Assembly (NCBI RefSeq): GCF_047238305.1
Contig: NZ_JBDFMO010000001.1
Location: 3,658,001 to 3,722,000 of the forward strand
Direction: 5' to 3'
DNA: 64,000 nucleotides
From: Ferdinandcohnia sp047238305
Lineage (GTDB): Bacteria; Bacillota; Bacilli; Bacillales; Bacillaceae_L
Both the position numbers and the translations under genes were made by a program. Positions 27,143-37,900 of the stretch are shown one piece after another. Under the pieces are notes generated by a model. The model was given only the letters and a program-made list of their open reading frames with translations. It was not told where the DNA came from and searched no databases. Each line of letters begins with the position of its first letter. Within the stretch, counting starts at the first letter, position 1.

Positions 27143-29836
27143 TTATGCACGAGCTTCGGACCTTTTGCTTGTTAATAACGATCCTGCAAGTAGGAATGTT
27201 GGTATTGCAGACATTCCAATTACTAGAAGCCAATCTCTTGGTTCGATCGCATATGTCTTGAAAACTGGTTGTAGTGGCGGATAATAAATGACAATTAACA
27301 TTAAAAGAATAGATGAGATAACCGCCCATACTAAATACATATTTTGGAATGGGTTTCGATGAAAAATAGAACGCTCGCTTCGACAATCAAATACATGGAT
27401 TAACTGAGCCAGGACAAGTGTTGCAAACGCGATTGTTTGTGCATAACCCAGATTATTAGGGTCTCGATGATACACTACCATAAAGGCAGCTAGTGTAGCA
27501 ATACCGATTAAGAAACCGCGACTTATGATTTTCCAACCTAGGCCTCTTGCAAATACTCCTTCTTTTGGATGTCGGGGACCATGTTTCATTAAATTACCCT
27601 CTGGTTGGTCAAGTCCAAGAGCCATCGCTGGTAATCCATCTGTCACAAGGTTGACCCAAAGAATTTGAATTGGTACGAGTGGCAATGGAAGAGCCATTAG
27701 CATCGCAAACAACATTACTAGAATTTCCCCAACATTTGAAGCTAATAAATATCGGATAAACTTTCTAATATTTTCATAGATATTTCTACCTTCCTTAATC
27801 GCTGCACGAATGGTTGCGAAGTTATCATCAAGCAATACTAGTGATGAAGCTTCTTTCGCAACATCTGTTCCGGTAATCCCCATCGCAATTCCGATATCAG
27901 AAGCTTTAATTGCAGGAGCATCGTTTACCCCGTCACCCGTCATTGCAACAATATGACCTCTGCTTTGAAGCGCTTTAACAATTTTTAGTTTATGTTCAGG
28001 AGATACCCTTGCATATACGTAGACATCATCAACAATGTTCTCTAGCTCTTCAACATCCATTTTTGAAAGAGCATTTCCATCTAGCACTTGACCACCTGCT
28101 GGTAGAATTCCAAGCTGAGTAGCAATTGCTTTAGCTGTAATGAGATGGTCACCTGTGATCATGATTGTCTTTATACCTGCATCCTTACACTCTTTAACAG
28201 CTGCTCTTACTTCTGGACGTGGAGGGTCAATCATCCCTTGAATTCCAATAAAGGTTAAATCCCTTTCTGCCTCGCGTTCAGATACTATTTGTTGATTTGG
28301 ACGTAGTGGTTTAAAACCAACCGCAATTGTACGAAGTGCATTTGAAGCTAGTCCTTCAATCGCATCTTTAATCTTATTCTCGTAATCTCGTGATAATATT
28401 TGTTGTTTATGGTCCCAAAGGACCGATTTACTTACACCAAGTAAGACATCTGGTGCACCTTTTGTCACCACAAATTGATTTCCTGAACGATCCTTAACAA
28501 TGACACTCATCATTTTTCTTGCAGAATCAAATGGGAATTCTTCAACGATATCAAATTGGTTTGCTAAAAATTCATTCGAGAACCCAGCCTTAATACCCGC
28601 TACAAGAAGAGCTCCTTCAGTCGGATCACCATCAACAATAATGTCATCACCCGTTCGTTTTAATGAAGCGTTGTTACATAAAACTCCAAAAGTTAATAAT
28701 TGTTGTAGAGTTTTATGATCGGAAGGTTTGGTTTCGGTTTCTCCTGCAAAAAATTTTCCATTTATATCATAGCCTGTACCTGAAACGGTCCACGTTTTGC
28801 CGCCAGACCATAAATGTGTAACCGTCATTTTATTTTGTGTCATTGTTCCTGTCTTATCGGAGCAAATGACGGATGCACAGCCTAATGTTTCAACAGCTGG
28901 TAAACGACGGACAATTGCATTTTTCTTAATCATCCGTTGAACACCTAATGAAAGGGCAACCGTAACAATTGCAGGAAGTCCTTCAGGTATAGCAGCAACA
29001 GCCAATGAAACTCCCGCTAAGAACATTTCATAAACTTCATGTCCATTTATCACACCTACAATGACGACTAAAAGAGTTAAAAATAATGCAACTGTTATTA
29101 AGATTTTCCCTAACTGCTCTAATCTTCTTTGCAATGGCGTGATCATCCCTTGTGCTGTTTGAAGAAGCTCAGCAATTTGACCCATTGCGGTATTCATACC
29201 TGTACCCACTACAATTCCGACACCACTACCACGCGTTACCATTGTACCCATAAACGCCATATTTTCTTGGTCCCCGAGTGAAACGTCATCATCATCACGA
29301 ATAGGTTCAACGTGTTTTGTAACTGGAACAGATTCCCCTGTTAATGCAGATTCTTCAATTTCTAAGCTTTTCACATTCACTAATCGGATATCTGCACCAA
29401 TCCGGTCGCCACTAGTGAATTTGATAATATCCCCTACCACAAGTTCTTTAGAAAGAATTCGTACCCATTCATGATTTCGGAATACATTCACTTGAGGTGC
29501 TGAAAGCTCCTTTAAGGCTTCAAGCGATTTTTCTGCTTTTCGTTCCTGAAAAAAACCTAAAAACCCGTTGATTAAGACAATCGCCATTATAGCAATAGCA
29601 TCGATGTATTCCCCTAACAACCCGGAAACAAGGGTTGCAGCAAGTAATACAAGAACCATGAAATCCTTAAACTGAGCTAAAAAAAGCAAAAGTGCTGAAG
29701 GGCGTTCTGCTTCCTTCAATTCATTATATCCAAATTGCTTTTGTCGCTGTTTCACTTCTTGGTCGGAAAGACCGCTGGAAAGGCTTGTATTAACTTTTTT
29801 TTCGACTTCTTCTGACCTAAGCTCATACCACTTCAT
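27143..29836 (-). CDS. yloB: P-type calcium-transporting ATPase (YloB, SERCA-like)
   Basis: Membrane cation pump; B. subtilis YloB is a SERCA-type Ca2+ ATPase made during sporulation. The 897-residue protein has an N-terminal cation ATPase domain, the TGES actuator motif at 166-169, the transmembrane calcium-site motif PEGLP at 284-288, the phosphorylated aspartate Asp327 in DKTGT, and TGDGVND in the P domain. About ten transmembrane segments are visible, with NLVTDGLPA in TM6. A GTG five codons upstream has no spacing from GAGGGG, so the ATG at 29836 is chosen, although its spacing of 15 bases is long. Divergent from rqcH. Confidence 0.93.
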   Translation of the reverse strand: MKWYELRSEEVEKKVNTSLSSGLSDQEVKQRQKQFGYNELKEAERPSALLLFLAQFKDFMVLVLLAATLVSGLLGEYIDAIAIMAIVLINGFLGFFQERKAEKSLEALKELSAPQVNVFRNHEWVRILSKELVVGDIIKFTSGDRIGADIRLVNVKSLEIEESALTGESVPVTKHVEPIRDDDDVSLGDQENMAFMGTMVTRGSGVGIVVGTGMNTAMGQIAELLQTAQGMITPLQRRLEQLGKILITVALFLTLLVVIVGVINGHEVYEMFLAGVSLAVAAIPEGLPAIVTVALSLGVQRMIKKNAIVRRLPAVETLGCASVICSDKTGTMTQNKMTVTHLWSGGKTWTVSGTGYDINGKFFAGETETKPSDHKTLQQLLTFGVLCNNASLKRTGDDIIVDGDPTEGALLVAGIKAGFSNEFLANQFDIVEEFPFDSARKMMSVIVKDRSGNQFVVTKGAPDVLLGVSKSVLWDHKQQILSRDYENKIKDAIEGLASNALRTIAVGFKPLRPNQQIVSEREAERDLTFIGIQGMIDPPRPEVRAAVKECKDAGIKTIMITGDHLITAKAIATQLGILPAGGQVLDGNALSKMDVEELENIVDDVYVYARVSPEHKLKIVKALQSRGHIVAMTGDGVNDAPAIKASDIGIAMGITGTDVAKEASSLVLLDDNFATIRAAIKEGRNIYENIRKFIRYLLASNVGEILVMLFAMLMALPLPLVPIQILWVNLVTDGLPAMALGLDQPEGNLMKHGPRHPKEGVFARGLGWKIISRGFLIGIATLAAFMVVYHRDPNNLGYAQTIAFATLVLAQLIHVFDCRSERSIFHRNPFQNMYLVWAVISSILLMLIVIYYPPLQPVFKTYAIEPRDWLLVIGMSAIPTFLLAGSLLTSKRSEARA

Positions 29837-29867
29837 CCGTCTTTTACACACCCCTCACAATAAATCA

Positions 29868-30022
29868 AATGCGCCTTGGCGTATTTGCCGCCCGATTTTT
29901 TTCGGCCCACACGATGTGGGTCACAAAGACGTTGCCACAGGAAGTGGCGTTCCTAGTCTTTGGTCTTACGATTGAAAAATTTCCTTTGAAAAATCGTGGC
30001 ATCCGCCGGAGGCTTGAACAAA
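29868..30022. repeat. Structured intergenic element, second repeat type
   Basis: About 155 bases between yloB and rqcH contain nested inverted segments. GCCTTGGCG near the left end partly pairs with CGCCGGAGGC near the right end, AAAGAC pairs with GTCTTT, CCAC with GTGG, and CGATTTTT-like segments recur. It lacks the GGCGCTGGAGCTAGAC end of the main repeat family. It separates divergent genes, so it would lie in the leader of the ATPase gene or in promoter DNA. Confidence 0.5.
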
Positions 30023-30076
30023 ATCATTAGAAGTGGAAAACTTCTGATGAATAATGTTCTATCTATGAAAGCTTAT

Positions 30077-30104
30077 TCAGTCTCGTCCCAAAAAATGCTA
30101 TACT
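30077..30104 (+). promoter_or_regulatory. Candidate promoter of rqcH
   Basis: TATACT at 30099-30104 is preceded by TG in the extended -10 arrangement (TGCTATACT). The -35 position has only a weak TTCAGT-like box. The start would be about 80 bases before rqcH. The rest of the 29837-30190 gap holds the structured element and no gene. Confidence 0.5.
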
Positions 30105-30190
30105 TTTTCTAAGTTACCGTTTTGTTGGTACAATTGTTAATGAGATGTAGAAGGTCGGCCTTCTATTGATATAGAAAAGAGGATATTGAG

Positions 30191-31903
30191 ATGACATTCG
30201 ATGGGATATTCACTAATCAAATCGTGAATGAATTACAACAAACACTAGAAAACGGAAGAATTTCAAAAATCTATCAACCGTATAAAAATGAATTAATTTT
30301 TCAGGTTCGTTCAAATGGTAGGAATCAAAAGCTATTGCTTTCAGCTCACCCTAGTTACGCGCGTATTCATGTGACAAATGAATTATACGATAATCCACAT
30401 GAACCACCGATGTTCTGTATGCTACTGCGTAAACATCTTGAGGGTAGCATCATCGAAAATATTCGTCAGGTAGACATGGACAGAATTATCATCTTTGATA
30501 TTAAGGGTCGAAATGAACTTGGTGATGTTTCATTTAAACAACTTATCATTGAAATTATGGGTAGACATAGCAATATCATTCTTGTTGATGCCCAAAAACA
30601 AACCATTTTAGATAGCATCAAGCATGTTTCACCAGCGGTCAATCGACACCGTACTGTGTTACCTGGGTATACATATGTTGCACCACCAGCACAAGAAAAG
30701 ACTGATCCTTATACAGTCGACGAAGAGTTATTTTTGTCAAAAATCGATTTTAATGCTGGTAAATTAGATCAGCAAATTGTGAATAAGTTTTCTGGCATTT
30801 CTCCGCTATTTGCTAAAGAAGTCGTATTTCGAGCTGGGATCGCCAATCGTAAAACATTGCCTGGACCATTTTTATCGATGATTGCTGCCTTAATGCAACA
30901 TCAAATTACTCCACAAATCATTACAAAAGGTCAGAAGGACTTTTTCTATATCCTTCCTTTACAGCATATTGGCGGTGAAGCTAAAGAATTCGCTTCAATT
31001 AGTGAAATGCTTGATCGTTATTATTTTGGAAAGGCAGAACGAGATAGGGTAAAGCAGCAAGGAAACGATTTGGAACGGTTTATCGCGAATGAAAAATCGA
31101 AAAATGAAAAGAAGATTAAAAAGCTTGAAGCAACTTTAGTGGAATCCGAAAAAGCTGAAAAATATAAACTATTTGGTGAGCTATTGACTGCCAATATGTA
31201 TGCAATTTCTCGGGGCGACAAGGAAGCACGAGTGTTAAATTACTATTCCGAAGAAAATGAGATGGTCACAATCCCTTTAAGTCCGCAAAAAACGCCATCT
31301 GAAAATGCTCAAAGCTATTTTTCAAAGTACCAGAAGGCAAAGAATGCTGTTGCGTATGTAATGCATGAAATAGAAAAAGCAAACGAAGAAATTGCTTATT
31401 TTGACTCTCTGTTACAACAAATTGAATCTGCTGCACCAAAGGACTTACAGGAAATTCGTGAGGAACTTATGGAGGAAGGCTACCTTAAGAACAAACAACA
31501 AAAAGGGCATAAAAAAGTAAAACCGACGAAACCGTCCATTGAGCATTATCAAGCGAGTGATGGGACCGACATCCTCGTTGGTAAAAATAATAAACAAAAT
31601 GATTATTTAACCAATAAATTAGCAGCTAGAGACGATATTTGGCTTCATACAAAAGACATTCCAGGTTCACATGTCATTATTAGAAGTAAGCAACCAACAA
31701 ATGAAACGATCCTAGAGGCTGCAACCATTGCAGCGTATTTCAGCAAGGCAAAAAATTCATCCTCCGTACCGGTAGATTACACATTGGTTCGTCATGTCAA
31801 AAAACCTAATGGCTCAAAGCCAGGCTATGTAATCTATGACAATCAACAAACTGTATATGTAACTCCAGAAGAGGATGTAATACTAAAACTTAGAAAACCC
31901 TAG
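30191..31903 (+). CDS. rqcH: Ribosome-associated quality control factor RqcH (NFACT family)
   Basis: Binds stalled 50S subunits carrying peptidyl-tRNA and directs alanine tailing of the nascent chain for degradation. The 570-residue protein has an N-terminal NFACT-N domain (about 1-250, with PPMFCMLLRKHLEG), an FbpA-type coiled coil (about 290-440), and a C-terminal NFACT-R domain with ARDDIWLHTKDIPGSHV and HVKKPNGSKPGYV. The ATG follows GAAAAGAGGATATTGAG. Older databases call it a fibronectin-binding protein (YloA). It is one of two plus-strand genes and converges on pyrE. Confidence 0.95.
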   Translation: MTFDGIFTNQIVNELQQTLENGRISKIYQPYKNELIFQVRSNGRNQKLLLSAHPSYARIHVTNELYDNPHEPPMFCMLLRKHLEGSIIENIRQVDMDRIIIFDIKGRNELGDVSFKQLIIEIMGRHSNIILVDAQKQTILDSIKHVSPAVNRHRTVLPGYTYVAPPAQEKTDPYTVDEELFLSKIDFNAGKLDQQIVNKFSGISPLFAKEVVFRAGIANRKTLPGPFLSMIAALMQHQITPQIITKGQKDFFYILPLQHIGGEAKEFASISEMLDRYYFGKAERDRVKQQGNDLERFIANEKSKNEKKIKKLEATLVESEKAEKYKLFGELLTANMYAISRGDKEARVLNYYSEENEMVTIPLSPQKTPSENAQSYFSKYQKAKNAVAYVMHEIEKANEEIAYFDSLLQQIESAAPKDLQEIREELMEEGYLKNKQQKGHKKVKPTKPSIEHYQASDGTDILVGKNNKQNDYLTNKLAARDDIWLHTKDIPGSHVIIRSKQPTNETILEAATIAAYFSKAKNSSSVPVDYTLVRHVKKPNGSKPGYVIYDNQQTVYVTPEEDVILKLRKP

Positions 31904-31926
31904 GAACGAATTCCTAGGGTTCTTTT
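31894..31926. terminator. Bidirectional terminator between rqcH and pyrE
   Basis: AACCCTAGGAA (31896-31906) pairs perfectly with TTCCTAGGGTT (31911-31921) around a CGAA loop. CTTTTTAG follows on the plus strand and TTTTC on the minus strand. The stem overlaps the rqcH stop codon and ends 5 bases from the pyrE stop. Confidence 0.85.
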
Positions 31927-32558
31927 TAGCCTTTACTTGTATTCCATTCAACCGGGTTTTCTCTCCAGCTTTGAAGACTGTCGATATCATTTTCAGTTAC
32001 GACATTTTTTTCTAATGCTACTTCGATTAATGTAGGATAATCCGTTAATGTATGTGCGCAAAGTTTTGCTGCTTGTAAACGATCTGCAGCTGCTGGAAGC
32101 TGATACGAGAATATAGCCACAATACCTACTACTTCACATCCTGCTTCACGAAGGGCTTCAGCTGCAGTAATCGCACTTCCACCAGTTGAAATAAGGTCTT
32201 CAATCACCACTACTTTTTGTCCCTTCATTACCTTGCCTTCAATTTGATTTCCTTTGCCATGTGCTTTTGCTTTACTGCGAACATAGCACATCGGTAAATG
32301 TAATAAATCACTTACCCAGGCTGCGTGAGGAATTCCTGCTGTTGCAGTTCCAGCTATTACTTCCACATCTGGATAGTGAGCTTGAATCAATTCGGATAAT
32401 CCCTTTGCTATTTCTCTACGAACATGTGGGAATGAAAGGGTCATACGATTGTCGCAATAAATAGGAGATTTCAGTCCTGAAGACCACGTGAATGGTTCAT
32501 TTGGCTGTAAAAATACTGCACCAATCTCTAATAAATGTCCAGCTATTTCTTTACTCAT
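31926..32558 (-). CDS. pyrE: Orotate phosphoribosyltransferase
   Basis: Fifth step of UMP synthesis: joins orotate and PRPP. The 210-residue protein has the type I phosphoribosyltransferase PRPP loop VVVIEDLISTGGSA and the N-terminal FTWSSGLKSPIYCDNR segment. The frame extends 6 codons upstream, but the ATG at 32558 overlaps the pyrF stop in an ATGA pattern and has AGGGG 7 bases before it. Last gene of the pyr operon. Confidence 0.96.
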   Translation of the reverse strand: MSKEIAGHLLEIGAVFLQPNEPFTWSSGLKSPIYCDNRMTLSFPHVRREIAKGLSELIQAHYPDVEVIAGTATAGIPHAAWVSDLLHLPMCYVRSKAKAHGKGNQIEGKVMKGQKVVVIEDLISTGGSAITAAEALREAGCEVVGIVAIFSYQLPAAADRLQAAKLCAHTLTDYPTLIEVALEKNVVTENDIDSLQSWRENPVEWNTSKG

Positions 32559-33271
32559 ACTTGTACCCCTTCCCATGCTGCTTTCATTTGTTTATATGCT
32601 TGTAATGGGTTATTCGCTCTTGTGATCGAACGACCGACAACAATTGCAGAAGCTCCTAATTCTCGTGCCTTTTCAGGTGTAACAACCCGTGCTTGATCAC
32701 CAACTTCATCAAATGCCTGACGAATTCCTGGTGTGACTGTCATAAATTCGTTTTCTAGATGGTTGTTGATGACTGGAACTTCAAGAGACGAGCAGACAAC
32801 TCCATCTAATCCACTTCTTTTCGTTAATGTGGCATATTCAACAACTACATCTAGTAGATTACGTTCTATTAATATTTCGTTTCTCATTACGTCTTCAGTT
32901 GTACTTGTAAGTTGAGTGACGGCAATGCACTTAGGTCTTGATTGCCCAATGGATGTTCCCGCTTCAAGTCCTTCTCTAGCTGCTTCCATCATCTTCTTTC
33001 CACCTGCAGCATGCACATTGACTAGGTCAACACCAAGACCAGCAAGACGCTTCATGCTTGAATATACCGTATTTGGAATATCATGAAGCTTTAAATCAAG
33101 AAAAATAGAGTGGCCTTGCTCTTTTAAAAAATGAATCACTGATGGGCCTTCTTGATAAAATAATTCCATTCCAACCTTAACGAAAAGCTGTTCATCTTGA
33201 AAGTCTGCTAGAAAATCTTTCGCAACTGATAGACTTGGAAAATCAAGAGCGATTATGAGTGGTCGTTGCAT
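32555..33271 (-). CDS. pyrF: Orotidine 5'-phosphate decarboxylase
   Basis: Last step to UMP, decarboxylating OMP. The 238-residue TIM-barrel enzyme carries the catalytic DLKLHDIPNT motif near residues 59-68 and the phosphate-binding VVGRSIT near the C-terminus. The start overlaps the pyrD stop by one base and the end overlaps pyrE by 4. Confidence 0.97.
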   Translation of the reverse strand: MQRPLIIALDFPSLSVAKDFLADFQDEQLFVKVGMELFYQEGPSVIHFLKEQGHSIFLDLKLHDIPNTVYSSMKRLAGLGVDLVNVHAAGGKKMMEAAREGLEAGTSIGQSRPKCIAVTQLTSTTEDVMRNEILIERNLLDVVVEYATLTKRSGLDGVVCSSLEVPVINNHLENEFMTVTPGIRQAFDEVGDQARVVTPEKARELGASAIVVGRSITRANNPLQAYKQMKAAWEGVQV

Positions 33272-34182
33272 TATTTCCAGCTCCTTCCTTTACTTTCAGA
33301 TATATGATTAATTCCATATTTATCTAGTAAACTTGGAAGCTCTTCAATGATTGTAGGGCAAACAAATGGATCAACGAAGTTCGCGGTACCTACTGCAACA
33401 GCACTTGCACCAGCATAGAAATATTCTAGTACATCTTCAGCTGTTTGAACCCCTCCCATTCCAATAATCGGAATAGACACTGCCTGACTTACTTCATGAA
33501 TCATTCGAATGGCAACTGGTTTGATTGCTGGACCTGATAATCCACCTGTTTTATTCGCTAAAATCGGATGTCCCGTTTTAAGGTCAATTCGCATTCCAAT
33601 TAATGTATTAATCATCGTTAAACCATCTGCCCCCGCTTCTTCTATTGCTTTTGCCATCTCAACAATATTTGAAACATTTGGAGATAATTTTACATATACC
33701 GGTACACTGGATGCTTCTTTCACATATTTCGTCAACTCTGACGCAACCTCTGGAATCGTACCGAAGGCGATTCCTCCTGTTTTAACATTCGGACACGAAA
33801 TATTTAATTCAATTACATGAACATTAGGTGCTTTTGAAATTTCTTTTGCTACTTCGACATAGTCTTCAATTTGTGAACCAGCAACATTGGCGATAATTGG
33901 TACATCAAACTGTTCAAGCCATGGCAGCTCTTCAGACAATACCTTTTCAAGCCCTGGATTTTGTAATCCGATGGCATTCAACATTCCTGCACTCGTTTCT
34001 GCTACTCGTGGAGTTGCATTTCCGAATCGTGGTTCAACGGTTGTTGCTTTGATCATAATCGCACCTAGCTTGCTTAGATCATAAAACTTTGAGTATTCTT
34101 TTCCGAATCCAAAACAACCAGATGCTGGCATAATGGGATTTTTTAATGATAAACCTGGTAGTTCAACTTGAAGTCTATTCAT
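33271..34182 (-). CDS. pyrD: Dihydroorotate dehydrogenase B (NAD+), catalytic subunit
   Basis: Oxidises dihydroorotate to orotate with FMN. The class 1B type is shown by its pairing with pyrK and by the active-site cysteine in NISCPNVKTGG. The 303-residue product starts MNRLQVELPG and has IGMGGVQTAEDVLE near the FMN phosphate site. It overlaps pyrK by 4 bases and pyrF by one, consistent with tight coupling of the two subunits. Confidence 0.96.
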   Translation of the reverse strand: MNRLQVELPGLSLKNPIMPASGCFGFGKEYSKFYDLSKLGAIMIKATTVEPRFGNATPRVAETSAGMLNAIGLQNPGLEKVLSEELPWLEQFDVPIIANVAGSQIEDYVEVAKEISKAPNVHVIELNISCPNVKTGGIAFGTIPEVASELTKYVKEASSVPVYVKLSPNVSNIVEMAKAIEEAGADGLTMINTLIGMRIDLKTGHPILANKTGGLSGPAIKPVAIRMIHEVSQAVSIPIIGMGGVQTAEDVLEYFYAGASAVAVGTANFVDPFVCPTIIEELPSLLDKYGINHISESKGRSWK

Positions 34183-34958
34183 AGTACAACCTCTCCCACC
34201 TTAAATACTGGACCATCACTGCAAACCTTTTTATAGGAAGACCCGTCAGGATCACTTTGAAGATGACAAACACAAGCAAAACAAGCGCCAATACCGCAGC
34301 CCATTCGTTCCTCTAAAGAGATATATGCATTTCGATCTGGATATTTATTTTCAAGTGCCTTAAGCATCGGTGTCGGTCCACAGGAATAAAGAGTATCAAA
34401 TGTGATTCCATAATTATTTATAACATCTGTCACAAACCCTTTAGTGCCGAAGGACCCATCGACTGTGGCAATATAAGTTTTTCCTAATTTATTAAATTTT
34501 TCTTCATAAAAGACTGCAGATTTTGATTGAAATCCAAGGACATGGATGACATTTACACCTTTTGCAGCTAATTGCTTTGATAATTCATAAAGAGGTGGAA
34601 CACCAATTCCTCCACCGACAAGCAATGCGGTCTCACCTTTTCTGACTTCATCTACCGGAAAACCATGTCCAAGGGGACCTAGAACATCGACTGATTGATC
34701 GCTCTTTTTTTCAGAAAGGACTCTTGTGCCGAGTCCTTCCTTTCGGTAAATAAGTGTGCATTCCTGGCTGTGAGGATTAATATTTGCAATGCTAATCGGT
34801 CTTCTTAGCAATGGGTCAATTCCATCGCTTACCTTTACATGGACAAATTGCCCTGGTTCGCCCATTTCCTGCACCAAATCTCCCACTAATGTAAGCTCAA
34901 AAATATCCTCTGCAATTTGTGTGTGGCTTACAACTTTCATTTGTTCCTTTTTAATCAT
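34179..34958 (-). CDS. pyrK: Dihydroorotate dehydrogenase B, electron transfer subunit
   Basis: FAD and [2Fe-2S] protein that passes electrons from PyrD to NAD+. The 259-residue product has the FAD-binding RRPISIAN motif, a NAD-binding GGGIGVPPLYEL segment, and the cluster cysteines in GCGIGACFACVC plus a later Cys in KKVCSDGP. It overlaps carB by 4 bases (ATGA). Confidence 0.96.
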   Translation of the reverse strand: MIKKEQMKVVSHTQIAEDIFELTLVGDLVQEMGEPGQFVHVKVSDGIDPLLRRPISIANINPHSQECTLIYRKEGLGTRVLSEKKSDQSVDVLGPLGHGFPVDEVRKGETALLVGGGIGVPPLYELSKQLAAKGVNVIHVLGFQSKSAVFYEEKFNKLGKTYIATVDGSFGTKGFVTDVINNYGITFDTLYSCGPTPMLKALENKYPDRNAYISLEERMGCGIGACFACVCHLQSDPDGSSYKKVCSDGPVFKVGEVVL

Positions 34959-37900
34959 GAGTGTACCACCTCACGCTTTTGCACGTGAGAACCCATTGAT
35001 TCACTTGAAAATGTCATTGATTCTAACACTTTCACAATTGCTTTTGCTGTATCTAATGAAGTTAAGCATGCAACTCCATTTTCAACGGTTTCACGGCGAA
35101 TTCTAAAGCCATCTCTTGCAGGCTGCTTACCTTTCGTTAATGTATTAATGACGAATTGTGCTTTTCCTTGTCGGATGACATCAATTAAATTTGGTTTTTC
35201 TGAACCAATTTTATTCACAACCGTAACTGGGATGTTTGCCTTTTGTAAATAGCTAGCAGTACCACTTGTTGCGAGAAGTTGATAACCAATCGTATGGAAT
35301 CGTTTCGCGATTTCAAGAGCTTCTTCCTTGTCTTTATCTGCAACCGTTAATAACACAGATCCGTATGTTGGAATTGTGATGCCTGATGCTACTAACCCCT
35401 TATATAGTGCTTTTTCTAGCGTATAATCTTTACCCATTACTTCCCCTGTCGACTTCATTTCAGGACCGAGGGAAATATCCACATTGCGAAGCTTCGCAAA
35501 TGAGAAGACTGGAACTTTCACGTACACTCCTTCACTTTCAGGGTGTAATCCAGTTCTGTATCCTAATGAAGGTAAGGAGTTGCCGAGAATAACCTTTGTT
35601 GCGATATTTGCCATTGGTACACCGGTAATTTTACTTAAAAATGGAACTGTACGGCTGGATCTTGGATTTACTTCGATTACGAATACTTCTTCGTTATAAA
35701 CAACAAATTGTATGTTTAATAGACCGATAATATTTAAACCTTTTGCAAGTGCGATTGTATGGTCAATGATTTGTTGTTTTACATGCTCAGATAATGTTTG
35801 AGGTGGATATACAGCAATAGAGTCACCAGAGTGGACTCCAGCACGTTCGATATGTTCCATGATTCCTGGAATATACACTGTTTCCCCATCAGAAATTGCA
35901 TCCACTTCAATTTCTTTACCCGTTAAATAGCGATCAATAAGGACCGGATGCTGCGGATTAATCTTGACCGCATTTTCCATATAGTGAAGGAGCTCTTCTG
36001 TTTGATATACAATCTCCATTGCTCTTCCACCTAAAACATAGGATGGTCTTACAAGTACAGGGTAACCGATATTTTCGGCAATCACTACTGCTTCTTCTAC
36101 TGATGTTGCAGTTTTTCCTTTTGGCTGCGGAATCCCAAGTGAAATAACCGTTTGTTCAAATTTATCTCTGTTTTCTGCACGATCTAGATCTTCCAATGAT
36201 GTACCTAAAATTTTAACGCCACGTTCAGCTAAAGCACTTGCTAGATTGATAGCCGTTTGACCACCAAACTGGACAACCACTCCTTCAGGTTGTTCAAGGT
36301 CAACGATGTGCATGACATCTTCGATTGTGAGTGGCTCAAAATAAAGCTTATCTGAAATACTGAAATCCGTTGATACTGTTTCAGGGTTGTTGTTAATAAT
36401 GATTGCTTCATAGCCTGTTTGATTAATTGCCCAAACTGAGTGAACTGTTGCATAATCAAACTCCACACCTTGACCAATCCGGATTGGTCCAGAACCAAGA
36501 ACGATGACACTTTTACGTTCCGTAACAATTGACTCATTTTCATCTGCATACGTTCCGTAATAATAAGGGGTTGCAGATTCAAACTCAGCTGCACATGTAT
36601 CCACCATTTTATAAACTGGAAGGATTCCAGCATGTTTACGGGTTTCATATATTTCAATTTCCGTCGTATTCCAAAGCTTTGCAATGATGGCATCAGCAAA
36701 GCCTTTCTTTTTCGCAAGTTGTAATGTTTCTAGGTCACCAACATTTTGACGTAAAGTGGCTTCAAGCTTAATAATATTTTCAAATTTTTGCAGGAAGAAT
36801 AAATCAATTTCACACCATTCATGAATTTGTTGGATCGTGATCCCTCGTCTAATGGCCTCTGCAAGATAGAATAGACGTTCATCTCCTGCTTTGCGAATTC
36901 TTTTTTCAATTGTAGCTATATCAGCATTTGTTGCATCTTCAAGTTCTACATGGTACACGCCTGCTTCAAGAGAACGCACGGCTTTTAAAATGGATTCTTC
37001 AAAATTTCTTCCAATCGCCATTACTTCACCAGTAGCCTTCATTTGTGTCCCTAGTCTTCGATTTGCTGACTCGAACTTATCAAATGGCCAACGTGGAATC
37101 TTTGTAACGATATAGTCTAGTGCAGGCTCGAAAGAAGCATATGTTTTTCCTGTAACTGGGTTAATCATTTCATCAAGTGTTAACCCTACTGCAATTTTTG
37201 CCGCAAGCTTTGCAATCGGATAACCAGTTGCTTTAGAAGCCAAAGCCGAAGAACGGCTTACACGTGGATTTACCTCGATAATATAGTAATTAAAGCTGTG
37301 AGGATCAAGGGCTAACTGCACATTACAGCCCCCTTCAATCCCTAATGCACGAATGATTTTTAAGGATGTATTTCTTAAAAGCTGATACTCACGGTCACTC
37401 AATGTTTGACTTGGTGCGACAACAATTGAATCACCAGTATGAATACCAACCGGGTCGATGTTTTCCATATTACAAACAACGATCGCAGTATCAGCCGAGT
37501 CCCGCATTACTTCATATTCAATTTCTTTATAGCCTGCAATGCTTTTTTCTAAAAGACATTGGGTTACAGGACTATTTTTTAAACCACTTGATACAATTTC
37601 AATCAATTCTTCTTCGTTATTACAAATTCCGCCGCCAGTGCCTCCTAATGTGAAGGCTGGTCTTACAATTACGGGGTAGCCAACTTGTTCAACAAACCCA
37701 TATGCCTCTTCTAAATTATGGATGATTTCACTATCTGGGACTGGCTCATTAAGCTCATTCATTAAACTACGGAATAAATCACGATCTTCAGCTTGCTCAA
37801 TTGCTGAAAGAGTCGTTCCTAATATTTCTACCCCACACTCTTCTAGTACCCCTGATTTTGAAAGCTCTACAGCCATATTTAAACCCGTTTGCCCTCCGAG

